DNA of 64,000 bases, taken from assembly GCF_036388275.1 (NCBI RefSeq), contig NZ_DASVSF010000108.1, positions 1-64,000 of the forward strand, in the 5' to 3' direction. This document shows positions 8,297 through 18,429 of the stretch, one piece after another. Origin of the DNA: Longimicrobium sp. GTDB taxonomy: Bacteria > Gemmatimonadota > Gemmatimonadetes > Longimicrobiales > Longimicrobiaceae. The position numbers and the translations under genes are program-made. The notes beneath the pieces were generated by a model. The model made no database searches, had not been told where the DNA came from, and saw only the letters and a program-made list of their open reading frames with translations. Within the stretch, counting starts at the first letter, position 1; each line of letters opens with the position of its first letter.

Positions 8297-10057
8297 TCAG
8301 CGTCTTCCGTCCTCCCGCGGGCGGGCGACGCTGAGGGGGCGGCGGATGACGACGGGAGCGCGCCCGGGAACCCGCACCTCCACCTCCAGCGTGTACTCGC
8401 CCGGGCGCAGGTCCGGCGGAAGCCTCACGCCCAGCGAGCGGCCGACGATGGGGCCGCTCTGCGCCTCCTCGTTCCACCGCATGCTCACCGCCCGCCCCGC
8501 GCGGGCCAGCCCCACCGCCTCCAGCTGCCTGCGCCCCCATCCGGGCTGCCCCGGTACCAGCTGGAGCGCCACGCCCATGCTGTCCGTCCCCGGGGGGACG
8601 TCGTACATCTCCCAGAACACGGCGAAGGTTTCGCCCGGGGCCGCGGTGCCGCTGCCGCGGGCCAGGGGAGCGGCCTCGTCCAGGGTGGCCGGGCGGGCCT
8701 GCGCGTCGGCGAGCAGCATCAGGTCCGACGCGTGCTCGCCGGGCTGCACCACCATCGCCTGCCGCCATCGGCCGACGATGCGCGTGGAATCCTCGCGCAC
8801 CTCCAGGCTGACGACCGTGGCCCCCGGCGCCAGCCGCAGCCGCAGCGCGCCCCGCGGCGAGTCGCCCGTGGCCCGGACCACGAGGGCGGGCGCGTCCACT
8901 TCGGCCATGGTGACGAGGGCGGCGCGGATGCGGGGCGCGGGCGGAAGGCTGTCGCGCTCCATGGCGTACGCGCCCACCAGCTCGGCCTCCGCGCCCCGCC
9001 GGAAGACGGCGAGGTCGTGGGGCAGCGGCACGAACCGGTGGGCGTAGACCGGGGCGTACCGCGTGACGTCGGGAACGCCGTCGTCCTCCCACGCCCGTTC
9101 ATCCAGCCGGGCCGGGTCCATGGCGGCGGCGAGCGGCGGAAGGAACTCGCTGGTGCGCGGCTTCACGTAGCTGACCAGCCCGTCCTGCCTCCCCGCGCCG
9201 CGGACGTAACGCTCCCACCACACGTGGCGGCCATAGCGCACCAGCAGCTCGCCCGAGTCGGCCCCCCACGGCAGTCCCTCGGTGATCCGGGCGCGCTGCT
9301 GCATGCGGTGGAACACCCAGCGGGTGGCGTGCTCCGTCCAGCGGTCGTTCCCCGGCTCCGACCACAGGGGGTCGGCCAGCCACCACACTCGCCGGGCGAG
9401 CGCCTCGCGCTCGGCCGCGTTCGCGCGGCGCCAGGCGCGGCCCCCATCCGGGGGAAGCAGTGGCAGAAGGTCCGTCCACTCCTCGCGTTCGGCGGCGGGC
9501 ATGGTGCCGAACGCGCGACCGAACGCGGCCTCGGACTCGGCGAAGCGGCCGGCGTCGTGAAGTGCGTACCCTTCCAGCGCGGCACACCACCACGGCTGGG
9601 CGCGGCACTCGCGCGCGGCGGCGACGGCCCGCTCCGCCTGCCCCGCCTCTGACAGGTAGCGCACGCGCTGCCCGGCGATCCACCCGTCGCCGGGCAGCGC
9701 GGCCGCCGCCCGGTCCAGCGCCGCGATCAGCTCCGCACGGCGGGGCGGCACCCGGCGGTGCTCGGGCGGCGGGTCCTGCTCGTTGTCGTCGTCAAGCCAG
9801 AAGCAGAACCGGCCCACCCGGTGGTCGCACCGTTGCGAGCTGCCCACGCCGCTGTGGCTGATGGGGATGTAGCGGTACCGAAACTGCTCGAACGCCGACT
9901 GCGCGCTCCGCGCCTGGCGCAGCACGGCGCCCGAATCCACGCTCTGCACGCTGGCGGGAGGCGCGCTGCCCGCGGTGAGCCGGGCCTGCGCGGATGCGGT
10001 GAACGGGACGAGGACGGCACCCGCGAGAACTGCGCTTCGGACGAGGGTTGGAACCAT
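8297..10057 (-). CDS. Secreted protein resembling GWxTD-domain proteins
   Basis: A 586-residue protein starting at 10057 with a signal peptide (LVRSAVLAGAVLVPFTASAQA). The N-terminal 200 residues are Ala-rich and helical, TPR-like (AERAVAAARECRAQPWWCAALEGYALHDAGRFAESEAAF). The centre has WWLADPLWSEPGNDRWTEH followed by GADSGELLVRYGRHVWWER, resembling the DP...NE.R.EH ... GW.TD.G..YIRYG layout of GWxTD domains, but with PWGADSGE instead of GWxTD. The C-terminal half is beta-rich. GWxTD proteins have no established function. The long open frame upstream passes through B and A repeats and is not coding. Assignment to the family is tentative. Confidence 0.62.
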   Translation of the reverse strand: MVPTLVRSAVLAGAVLVPFTASAQARLTAGSAPPASVQSVDSGAVLRQARSAQSAFEQFRYRYIPISHSGVGSSQRCDHRVGRFCFWLDDDNEQDPPPEHRRVPPRRAELIAALDRAAAALPGDGWIAGQRVRYLSEAGQAERAVAAARECRAQPWWCAALEGYALHDAGRFAESEAAFGRAFGTMPAAEREEWTDLLPLLPPDGGRAWRRANAAEREALARRVWWLADPLWSEPGNDRWTEHATRWVFHRMQQRARITEGLPWGADSGELLVRYGRHVWWERYVRGAGRQDGLVSYVKPRTSEFLPPLAAAMDPARLDERAWEDDGVPDVTRYAPVYAHRFVPLPHDLAVFRRGAEAELVGAYAMERDSLPPAPRIRAALVTMAEVDAPALVVRATGDSPRGALRLRLAPGATVVSLEVREDSTRIVGRWRQAMVVQPGEHASDLMLLADAQARPATLDEAAPLARGSGTAAPGETFAVFWEMYDVPPGTDSMGVALQLVPGQPGWGRRQLEAVGLARAGRAVSMRWNEEAQSGPIVGRSLGVRLPPDLRPGEYTLEVEVRVPGRAPVVIRRPLSVARPREDGRR

Positions 10058-10179
10058 GCGCGGCGCCCCTGCGTGAGGAGTGGTGCGGCGAAGCTGGACT
10101 GGATGGATGCGCTGCATCGCGCGGGCCAGCGGGGAGAACTTCGATCGTGTATCGGCCAGGTTCGGCGCGTCGGCCGGTG

Positions 10180-10232
10180 CCCCCCATCCCCAGCCCTTCC
10201 TCCGCAAACTGCGCGGGGGAAGGGAGCCAGTG
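10180..10232 (-). repeat. B-type dispersed repeat (reverse)
   Basis: CCCCCCATCCCCAGCCCTTC, then CGCAAACTGCGCGGGGGAAG and GGAGCC. This is the reverse complement of the unit at 444-498. Confidence 0.75.
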
Positions 10233-10266
10233 TCGTGCGCGTCCACACTTTCGGCGCACACACGGC

Positions 10267-10864
10267 CCTGTCATCCTGAGGCGCAGGCGCACCGTCCCAT
10301 CCCGTACGCCAGACCTCGCGCGCCGAAGGATCTAACCGCGTACACGTACCACCCAGGGCGCGGCAGCGGGCATCAGTGCAGAGGCCGCAGGGTCGAGGCA
10401 TTTCGAACGGGGCCGGCGCATGCCGCGGCTGCCCTCTCCCCCGGCCCCTCTCCCGCAAGCGGGAGAGGGGAGAACTGCACCAGATTTCAGGCGCGCACCA
10501 GATTGCAACTCGCGCCAGGGCAAGCCAGTCCACGAAGGTGGACTTCGTGTGGTTGTTGCAGCGAATTCATTCGCCCCAGCGGGGGCCGAGGTCTCTGCTC
10601 GTGCAGGGGTGGGTCCCAGACAGGGTGTCCGCGCTCCCATGCCGGGCATCCGAGTCCCTGGGCTTCGTGCCCGCTGCCGCGCCCGGGCTTGTTTCCCTTC
10701 CGCGGCAAGATCCTTCGGCCCGCGTGGGGTGGCGTACGGGCGAGTGCGGTGCGCCTGGGCCTGAATAGAAAAAGTCCAATTCGTCCAAATCATAAACGGC
10801 GCCCGCGAGCCCTTTTCATCCCTCAGGGTCGGCCGGAGGACGGTGAAAGACTCAGGATGACAGG
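10267..10864. repeat. Full composite repeat A-E-D-A with an 89-bp internal insertion
   Basis: The left end CCTGTCATCCTGAGGCGCAG (10267) and the right end CTCAGGATGACAGG (ending 10864) are inverted A units. Between them lie an E hairpin (about 10428-10485) and a D unit (about 10522-10575). The same order and spacing recur at 61420-61916. In the right A unit the text expected to read GGGCCTCAGGATGACAGG is interrupted after 10762 by about 89 bp of A/T-richer DNA. No gene was seen in 10058-10986. Confidence 0.78.
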
Positions 10865-10893
10865 CTGTGCCGCTTCGGCCGGGGTGACGCGCC

Positions 10894-10950
10894 GGGCTGG
10901 CTCCCTTCCGCCGCGGCTGTTTGCGGGGGAAGGGTTGGGGATGGGGGGCG
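10894..10950 (+). repeat. B-type dispersed repeat
   Basis: GGCTGGCTCCCTTCCGCCGC ... GCGGGGGAAGGGTTGGGGAT then GGGGGGCG; a sequence variant of the 444-498 unit. Confidence 0.74.
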
Positions 10951-10986
10951 CCTCGGGGCCCGCACCGTGCCCGTTCGAAACGATCC

Positions 10987-12660
10987 CTATCCCCCCGCGA
11001 CGTTCTTGTGCCCGAATGCGAAGACCACGCCCACCAGGACGATCAGGATCACCCCGTACGCCGCGGCGCCGCCGAAGTCGAAGCCGCGCAGGCTGGAAAG
11101 CATCTCCACCGAGATGGGCCGCGTGCGGTGCGTGTACAGCAGGATGCTGGCGACGAACTCGCCCAGCGCCGTCACGAAGGCCAGCAGCGCCCCCGCCGCC
11201 AGCCCGGGAAGCACCAGCGGCAGCACCACACGCCGCGCCGTCGTCCAGCGCGAGGCGCCCAGCGAGGCGGCAGCTTCTTCCAGCGCGGGGTCCATCTGCC
11301 GGAAGCTGGCGAGCGCGGCGCGCGTGACCAGCGGAATGTTGCGGATGAAATACGCCAGCGGCAGGATGGCGAAGGTGCCCACCAGCACGAAGCGGCCGGC
11401 CAGCGGCTGGTGCACGTTGAAGGTGAACACCAGCGCGATGGCCAGCACCGTGCCCGGAAGCGCCCACGGCAGCGCCACCAGCGCCGACACCAGCCCGCGC
11501 CCGCGCAGCTTTTTCCGCGACATCAGCCAGGCCGCGCCGTAGGCGAAGATGACGTTGGCGATGGTAGCCACCGTCGCCATGCGCAGCGAGTTGAGGATGG
11601 GCACCAGCCGCTGCGAATCGCCGAACAGCCGCGTGTAGTTCTCGGCCGAGTACGAGGGCGGGAGCGTCTGCGTGGTCCACGTGCCCTCCGGGACGAACGA
11701 GATCAACAGCACCGTGGCATGGGGGAGCAGAAGGAAGCCCACCAGCGCCGTCGCCGCGAGGGAGAGCATCCGCCCCCGCCCGCCCGCCGCCGGCGGCGCC
11801 GCAGACAGCCCCTTGCCGGCACCGGTGTACTCGCGGCTGCTCTCGTAGCGCTGAAGCAGCACCAGGAACAGCATTGATGCGGCGGCCAGCACCACGGCCT
11901 CCACCGCCACCAGCCCGTCCTCGCCGTTCAGCTTGCTGTTGAACAATTGCGTGGTGAGCACTCGAAAGCCGCCCCCGAACACGTACGGCGCGCTGAACGA
12001 CGCCATCGACGTCATGAACACCAGCAGCGCGGCGCCGCCCAGCGCGGGAGCCAGCATCGGCAGGGTGACGCGGCGCATGGTGGTCCACCACCCGGCGCCC
12101 AGGGCCGCGGCGGCCTCGGCGTAGCCGGAATCCAGCCGCGACAGCCCTGCGGAGGTGAACAGGTAGAAGTAGACGTACATCGTGTACGCGTGCACCAGCA
12201 GGACCGCCCACGCGCCGCTCATCCGCCACGGAGCCTGGTCCATTCCGAACAGCGCCTGCACCCCGCGGGTCAGGAACCCGCTTTCGCCGTAGAGGAAAAG
12301 GAAGGAGATGGTTCCCACCAGCGGGGGAAGCAGCACGGGCATGGCCGCCAGCGCGCCCAGCACCCGCCGGCCGGGAAAGTCGCGCCGGGCGAAGAGAAAG
12401 GCCAGCGGAACCCCGATCAGCGCGGAAAGGACCACGCTGGCCAGGGAGATCCACACGCTGTTCCACAGCGCCTCGCGCTCCGAGCGGCTGCCCAGGAAGC
12501 GCGCGTAGTGCTCGGTGGTGAAGCGCCCGCCGTCGAGCACGCTGTCGGCCAGCACGAACAGGTTGGGGTACAGCACCAGCCACAGCAGCACGAAGGCCAC
12601 CGCCGCCATCAGCGCCAGGGTGCCGCGCGAGGTGCGCTGTATATGGTTGCGTTCGCTCAT
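10987..12660 (-). CDS. fbpB: Ferric-iron-type ABC transporter permease (fused, two permease domains)
   Basis: A 557-residue inner-membrane protein made of two homologous BPD-type permease halves with about 12 transmembrane helices. The cytoplasmic coupling (EAA) loops are visible as AEAAAALGAGWWTTMRRVTL in the first half and EEAAASLGASRWTTARRVVL in the second. This is the FbpB/AfuB-like architecture that imports Fe(III) or related ligands with one ATPase and one binding protein. The likely partners (16003-17094 and 17366-18400) are on the same strand but separated by the KaiC/kinase pair, an unusual split. The start at 12660 is chosen because it precedes the first membrane segment; longer open frame upstream overlaps the kinase gene. 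Confidence 0.88.
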   Translation of the reverse strand: MSERNHIQRTSRGTLALMAAVAFVLLWLVLYPNLFVLADSVLDGGRFTTEHYARFLGSRSEREALWNSVWISLASVVLSALIGVPLAFLFARRDFPGRRVLGALAAMPVLLPPLVGTISFLFLYGESGFLTRGVQALFGMDQAPWRMSGAWAVLLVHAYTMYVYFYLFTSAGLSRLDSGYAEAAAALGAGWWTTMRRVTLPMLAPALGGAALLVFMTSMASFSAPYVFGGGFRVLTTQLFNSKLNGEDGLVAVEAVVLAAASMLFLVLLQRYESSREYTGAGKGLSAAPPAAGGRGRMLSLAATALVGFLLLPHATVLLISFVPEGTWTTQTLPPSYSAENYTRLFGDSQRLVPILNSLRMATVATIANVIFAYGAAWLMSRKKLRGRGLVSALVALPWALPGTVLAIALVFTFNVHQPLAGRFVLVGTFAILPLAYFIRNIPLVTRAALASFRQMDPALEEAAASLGASRWTTARRVVLPLVLPGLAAGALLAFVTALGEFVASILLYTHRTRPISVEMLSSLRGFDFGGAAAYGVILIVLVGVVFAFGHKNVAGG

Positions 12661-12673
12661 CCGGCTATCGAGA

Positions 12674-12775
12674 AGGCTTTCACGCGGAGCCGCGGAAGAA
12701 AAAGCGAGAGCCGCGGAGGAGTCGGAAGAGTTCCGCAGTTCTCCGCGACCTCCGCGCCTCCGCGTGAGACGAGGT
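12674..12775. repeat. CGCGGAG-type inverted repeat
   Basis: TCACGCGGAG (12680-12689) is the exact inverse of CTCCGCGTGA (12758-12767), with further GCGGAGG/CCTCCGC copies between them. A looser relative (CACGGAGGGCACGGAGG) occurs at 63812-63918. It fills the gap between the kinase stop and the permease start. Confidence 0.7.
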
Positions 12776-12779
12776 TTTC

Positions 12780-14056
<1,277 letters not shown>

Positions 14057-14060
<4 letters not shown>

Positions 14061-15529
14061 TCGCGCGCGGGCTCGTCGTGGCTCACCCGCTCCGGCATGC
14101 CGGTCAGCACGCCGCGAAGCCCCACGAGGGGGGCGCCCACCTGCACCCCGTCGCAGGTGACCTCGATTTCCCTCAGCGTCTTGGCGAAGTCGCTGAGCCG
14201 CTTCTTCAGCACGCCCACCGCCTTGCGCAGCTCGCCCCCCATCTCCAGGTAGCGAAGGAAGATGAGGTTGTCGCACAGGTAGCTGACGCCGATGTCGGTC
14301 GCGCGGAAGTCGCCGGTGATCGAATCGGTTTCGTTCACCAGCAGCACGGTGACGCCCATGTTCTTCAGGTAGCGCCCCAGCGAGTGCAGGTGCGTCACCA
14401 GGTCGTCGCCGGCCAGCGTGAGTCGGTATCCCGAGACGCCGTCGATCATCACGATCCGCACCCCGCGGTCTTCCACCTCGCGGCGCACCATCAGCGCGAA
14501 CTCGCCGGGCGAAAAGCGCAGCGGCTCGATCTCCACCACGTGGAGCGACCCGTCGGCCATCATGTCACGCACGGAGATGCCCACGTTGTCGCAGCGGTGG
14601 AGCAGCGTCTCCAGCCCCTCCTCGAACGCGTACACCACCGAGCGCTCGCCGCGGGTGGCCGCCTCCTTCATGAACTGCATGCCCAGCGTGGTCTTTCCCA
14701 CACCGCTGGGGCCGCTCAGGATGGTGATGGTGCCGCGCTCGATGCCCCCGCACAGCATCTCGTCCAGCTCGCCGATGCCGGAGGGGATGGGCTCGGGATC
14801 GAAGGGCCGCTCGTGCGCGGCGGGCACCAGGCGCGGGTACACCTCCATGCCGGCCGCGGTCAGGCGCATGGAGTGGCGGCCGCCCTCGAAGTCAGACCCG
14901 CGCAGCTTGCTGACGCTCAGGTACCGGCGCAGCACGCCGTGCTCGGCAGAGATTTCGAGGTCGATGATCCCGTCGCTCATGAAGCGCAGGTCGTCGTCGG
15001 GAACGCTGTCGGTGGGTTCGGAGCTCAGCAGCACCGTGGCGCCGTGCTCCACCAGGTAGCGGACGAACGACAGCGCCTGCTTGCGGAACTGGAAGGCGTC
15101 GGGGGCCAGGTAGCGGAGCGTGGTGACCGCGTCGACGAACACCCGCTGCGGCTTGAGCCCCTCGATGGTTTCCACGATCTGCCGCGTGGTGGGGTCGCGC
15201 TCCACGTCGGCCGGGGAAAAGATGTCGTAGCTCTGGTTCTGGGCGAAGAACTCGCGGGTGGGGCTCAGGTCCAGGAAGGAGATGCCCGACAGGTCCAGCC
15301 CCTGCGCTTCCGCGTCGCTGCGAAGCTGCGTTTCCGACGACTCCAGGGTGATCAGCAGCGCCCGCTCGCCCAGCGCCACGCCGGTGAGCAGGAAGTGAAG
15401 CCCCAGCGTGGTCTTGCCGGTGCCGGGGCCGCCGCGCACCAGGTACGCGCGTTCCGGCACCAGGCCTCCATGAAGCACTTCGTCGAGGCCAGGCAGCCCC
15501 GTTGGGCGCCGCGGAGTGCCGGTATCCAC
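14057..15529 (-). CDS. KaiC-like double RecA-domain ATPase
   Basis: A 490-residue protein with two tandem KaiC/RadA-type domains: Walker A GGPGTGKTT (33-41) and GPSGVGKTT (273-281), with Walker B-like PQRVFVDAVTT and VRIVMIDGVSG. Domain starts GLPGLDEVLHGG and GIGELDEMLCGG are the KaiC family signature. It is a signalling ATPase or autokinase candidate. No kaiA or kaiB is nearby, so clock function should not be assumed. The start is GTG 15529, preceded by GAGG seven bases upstream. It overlaps the downstream kinase by 4 bases. Both genes sit inside a split iron-type ABC locus. Confidence 0.9.
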
Positions 15530-15650
15530 GTAAGATCCTCGCTGGATGTTTGGAAAGGCCGCCGGAAGCGTTCGGGCGATCCCGAATACATGAACCGCGC
15601 CACGTCACGGACGTTGGGACCGCGAACCTTCGCGGGTGAAGGGATGTCCC

Positions 15651-15678
15651 TTGCGAGTTTGCGTTTTCCGACGATACT
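15651..15678 (+). promoter_or_regulatory. Possible promoter of the RiPP-like peptide gene
   Basis: TTGCGA (15651-15656), 16-bp spacer, GATACT (15673-15678). The match is partial. The 12-mer GACGATACTCAA at 15670-15681 is repeated exactly at 60587-60598 in front of another gene. Confidence 0.35.
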
Positions 15679-15728
15679 CAACGGATTGCGCCGTACGGCG
15701 CGCGTTGGCCCTCATCTGGAGAAAACCC

Positions 15729-15902
15729 GTGAAAACGAAGACAGCCCTGGATCTGAACACGCTGCACGTCGAGACCTTCGAAACCGCCAACCTCGTCGTG
15801 GTCGCCGAAGCCGAGAAGGGGACGGCGTGCTGGGAACTGTGCGCCGCCGATCCCACCAGCGACCCCGACGCGGATTCGTGCGGGCCGCACAAGTGCGTCT
15901 GA
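15729..15902 (+). CDS. Putative RiPP precursor peptide (57 aa)
   Basis: Starts at GTG 15729 with CTGGAG placed upstream. The first 20 residues, VKTKTALDLNTLHVETFETA, resemble leaders of pinensin-type lanthipeptide and related precursors, which carry a K-L-x-LDxLxVESF-like motif. After an acidic linker (EAEKGTACWE) the C-terminal part has four cysteines (ACWELC, DSCGPHKC) plus Thr and Ser, as expected for a modified core. No lanthionine synthetase, radical SAM or protease gene lies within the window, so the modifying enzymes would have to act in trans. It is divergent from the KaiC gene, alone on this strand. Homology is by motif memory only. Confidence 0.6.
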   Translation: MKTKTALDLNTLHVETFETANLVVVAEAEKGTACWELCAADPTSDPDADSCGPHKCV

Positions 15903-15940
15903 GCGTTTCCTGAAAGGCAGCCCCCCATCCGGTGTAACGT

Positions 15941-15996
15941 TCCCCCTCTCCCGCCCTCTCCCGCGCTGTTTGCGGGGGAGGGGCCGGGAGAGGAGG
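15941..15996. repeat. E/B-type hairpin repeat
   Basis: CCCCTCTCCCGCCCTCTCCC, GCTGTTTGCGGGGGAGGGGC and CGGGAGAGGAGG. This inverted repeat falls between convergent genes and may act as a terminator. Confidence 0.6.
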
Positions 15997-16002
15997 ACCC
16001 AC

Positions 16003-17094
16003 CTACCGCGCCTCCACGGGATACGCCACCGGCTCGGCACGCGGATGCAGCGCCACCCGCACCGCGTCACCAGCCGACGCCTCGTGCGGACGACCGTGGA
16101 TCAGCACCTCGGGGCCTCCGTCCAGCGCCACGCGGTAGAACGTGGCCGATCCCGCGTACCGGCGGTCCAGCACGCGGCCGGGGAGCGCGCCCGCGGCATC
16201 GGTCCCGGCGAGCTCCAGCCCCTCGGGCCTCACCATCACCCGCAGCGGCGCGCCGGGAGCACGGGGCGCATCCGCCGAGAGCGCCGCGGTCCACGCCGCC
16301 CCACCCGCAAGCCGGCAGACGGCGCGATCTCCATCCCCCGAATCCACCGTGGCATCCAGGAAGTTGGCGCGCCCCAGGAAGGACGCGACGAACGCATTGG
16401 CGGGCGATCCGTACAGCTCCTCGGGCGAGCCCACCTGCTGAAGCCGGCCGCGCTCCATCACCGCGATGCGGTCCGACAGCGCGAACGCCTCTTCCTGGTC
16501 GTGGGTCACGAAGATGGCCGTCATCCCCAGGCTCTTGAGCAGGGCGCGCAGCTCGTCGCGGGTGCGCTCGCGCAGGGCGGCGTCCAGGTTGCTCAGCGGC
16601 TCGTCGAGCAGCAGCAGCGGCGGCTCGGGCGCCAGCGCGCGGGCCAGCGCCACGCGCTGCTGCTGCCCGCCGGACAGCTCCTGCACCTTGCGCTTGCCGT
16701 GGCCGGCCAGCTCCACCAGCCCCAGCGCCCGCTCCACCCGCGGCCCCACGACGTCCTTGCGGTCGCCGCGCGACTTGAGGCCGAACGCCACGTTCTCCCA
16801 CACGTCCAGGTGGGGGAACAGCGCGTAGTTCTGAAAGACCATCCCCACGTCGCGCTTCTGCGGCGGCAGGGCCGTCACCTCGCGCCCGCCCAGGACGATG
16901 CGGCCCGCCGTGGGATGCTCGAAGCCGGCGATCATCCGCAGCGTCGTCGTCTTTCCGCAGCCGGAGGGGCCCAGCAGCGTCAGGAACTCGCCCGCGGGCA
17001 CCTGCAGCGACACCGCATCCACCGCCGTCGTCTCGCCAAACCGGCGGGTGAGGCCGTCCAGCACGAGTATTTCAGAGGAGTATATATCAGGCAT
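16003..17094 (-). CDS. fbpC: Ferric-iron-type ABC transporter ATP-binding protein
   Basis: A 363-residue ABC ATPase with Walker A GPSGCGKTT (42-50), Q-loop VFQNYALFP, signature LSGGQQQR (140-147), Walker B LLLLDEP (160-166) and the switch His in VTHDQEEA. The C-terminal 120 residues form a TOBE-type regulatory domain (VMVRPEGLEL, GRVLDRRYAGSATFYRV). This is the FbpC/PotA/CysA class that energises import with a dimeric or fused permease. The ATG follows directly on the TAA of the 83-aa gene (TAAATG), and the binding protein gene lies just before that, so these three form one operon. The likely permease is 3.3 kb downstream. Confidence 0.9.
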   Translation of the reverse strand: MPDIYSSEILVLDGLTRRFGETTAVDAVSLQVPAGEFLTLLGPSGCGKTTTLRMIAGFEHPTAGRIVLGGREVTALPPQKRDVGMVFQNYALFPHLDVWENVAFGLKSRGDRKDVVGPRVERALGLVELAGHGKRKVQELSGGQQQRVALARALAPEPPLLLLDEPLSNLDAALRERTRDELRALLKSLGMTAIFVTHDQEEAFALSDRIAVMERGRLQQVGSPEELYGSPANAFVASFLGRANFLDATVDSGDGDRAVCRLAGGAAWTAALSADAPRAPGAPLRVMVRPEGLELAGTDAAGALPGRVLDRRYAGSATFYRVALDGGPEVLIHGRPHEASAGDAVRVALHPRAEPVAYPVEAR

Positions 17095-17346
17095 TTAGAA
17101 CCCGCGGACAGTACGAAGCGCAACCTCCGCACTGGCATGGATATCTTGGACATACACGGAGAAACGCTGGTGTCGCGTTTCGTTTATCCATGTATTAGAT
17201 CCGAGAGAAGTCAAATTTCCTGTAACAACGTCGTCGAGGTCGGCATCAGATGCGCCTAATGGTTCAAAGATGGTCCAATCATCCACATCCAGCTCAACGG
17301 CTGCGAGACCGCTGTTGTCGTTGATTATCCGTACGATGCCGCGCAT
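17095..17346 (-). CDS. Small acidic protein of unknown function inside the ABC operon
   Basis: An 83-residue protein, MRGIVRIIND... to ...ALRTVRGF. No signal peptide or membrane segment is visible; it is acidic in its middle (VELDVDDW, SDADLDDVV). GGAG lies six bases before the ATG. It begins 19 bases after the stop of the binding-protein gene and ends flush against the ATG of the ATPase gene, so it is almost certainly translated with them. Base composition is visibly more A+T-rich than its neighbours. I do not recognise the family. A role in transporter regulation is possible but unsupported beyond position. Confidence 0.72.
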   Translation of the reverse strand: MRGIVRIINDNSGLAAVELDVDDWTIFEPLGASDADLDDVVTGNLTSLGSNTWINETRHQRFSVYVQDIHASAEVALRTVRGF

Positions 17347-17365
17347 GGGCTACTCCGATTAAGGA

Positions 17366-18400
17366 TTACCGTGCACCGCGGTTGCGGACGTTCTCGTCCC
17401 AGTGGCGCATCCACTCGTTGCCGCGCTCCTGGAGGAGCTTCCAGTCCATCGGCTCGGCAACCAGCTTCTCCTGGGCGGCTCGGAGGCGCGGAGGCATGCT
17501 GTCCTGCGGAAAGTCGGTGCGCGCCGGGAGCCGGAAGAACTCGCGCACGGCCGGCACCAGCGCGGCGTTCCCGCCGATGTACTCCACGAAAACCTTGGCC
17601 GCCTCCGCGTTCGGCGCGCCGCGCACGATGGCGACCGCATCCACGATCAGCGGGGTGCCGCTGGTGGGGATGGTATACTCGATCGGGTACTGGGCGCGCA
17701 CCATCTCGATGTCCGGCAGCGCCCAGAGCGTCACGTGCCCTTCCTGGCGCGCCAGCATCTGGTACAGCATGGTGGGATTGAGGACGTACTGCTTGGTGTT
17801 GGCGTCCAGCCGGCGAAGCCACTGGAACCCCTGCGCCGTATCACCGGTGGCGCGGAGGCCGCGCTGCACCACCATGCCGAAGATGGTGCGCATGGTGCCG
17901 CTGGCCATGGGATCGCGGATGAGCACCTTGCCCTTCCACCTGGGATCGAGCACGTCGTCCCAGTCCTTGGGTGCCTCGGCGGCGGACACCACCTGCGTGT
18001 TGTACGCGATCACCTCGGGGGTGATGTAGGTGCCGAACCAGTATCCCTCCGGGTCCTTCGCCTCGGCGGGGACGGCCGTGGCCCACGACGGGGTGAAGGG
18101 CTGCAGCATGGAGTCGGCGGCGGCCTGCTCGAACATGTTGGCCGGGGCGCCCCACCACACGTCGGCCTGCGGGTTCGCCTTCTCCGAGCGGACGCGGTCG
18201 AACACCTCCTGCGATCCCATGTCGACGTACTGCAGGTCGATGGTGGGGTTCGCGGCCTCGAAGCGCTTCTCGAACGCCTGCAGCATTTCGCGCCCGTGCG
18301 GCGAGTACACGGTGAGCACCTGCCGGCCGTCGCCGCCGCCGCAGGCGGTGGTGAGGGCGGCGAGTGCCAGGATGGAAAGCCCGCGGGCGGTGGTCAGCAT
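17366..18400 (-). CDS. fbpA: Ferric-iron-type ABC transporter substrate-binding lipoprotein
   Basis: A 344-residue family 1 solute-binding protein. The start at 18400 gives MLTTARGLSILALAALTTAC, a lipoprotein signal (Cys 20). The mature protein has the class motifs LTVYSPHGREM, FEAANPTIDLQYVDMGSQEV, PQADVWWGAPANMFEQA, WFGTYITPEVIAYN and DAVAIVRGAPNAEAAKVFVEYI, matching FbpA/AfuA-type binding proteins. The paired tyrosines typical of ferric-binding proteins are not obvious, so the ligand may not be free Fe(III); phosphonate or polyamine relatives are alternatives. It heads an operon with the 83-aa gene and the ATPase. Confidence 0.85.
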   Translation of the reverse strand: MLTTARGLSILALAALTTACGGGDGRQVLTVYSPHGREMLQAFEKRFEAANPTIDLQYVDMGSQEVFDRVRSEKANPQADVWWGAPANMFEQAAADSMLQPFTPSWATAVPAEAKDPEGYWFGTYITPEVIAYNTQVVSAAEAPKDWDDVLDPRWKGKVLIRDPMASGTMRTIFGMVVQRGLRATGDTAQGFQWLRRLDANTKQYVLNPTMLYQMLARQEGHVTLWALPDIEMVRAQYPIEYTIPTSGTPLIVDAVAIVRGAPNAEAAKVFVEYIGGNAALVPAVREFFRLPARTDFPQDSMPPRLRAAQEKLVAEPMDWKLLQERGNEWMRHWDENVRNRGAR

Positions 18401-18429
18401 GGTTGGTCGATCCAGGTTCGAACTGCGAA

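Noticed and set aside
7978..10575. Repeated D units as a possible CRISPR or small RNA array.
   Set aside because: Copies are far apart, face both ways, have no regular spacers and there are no cas genes nearby.
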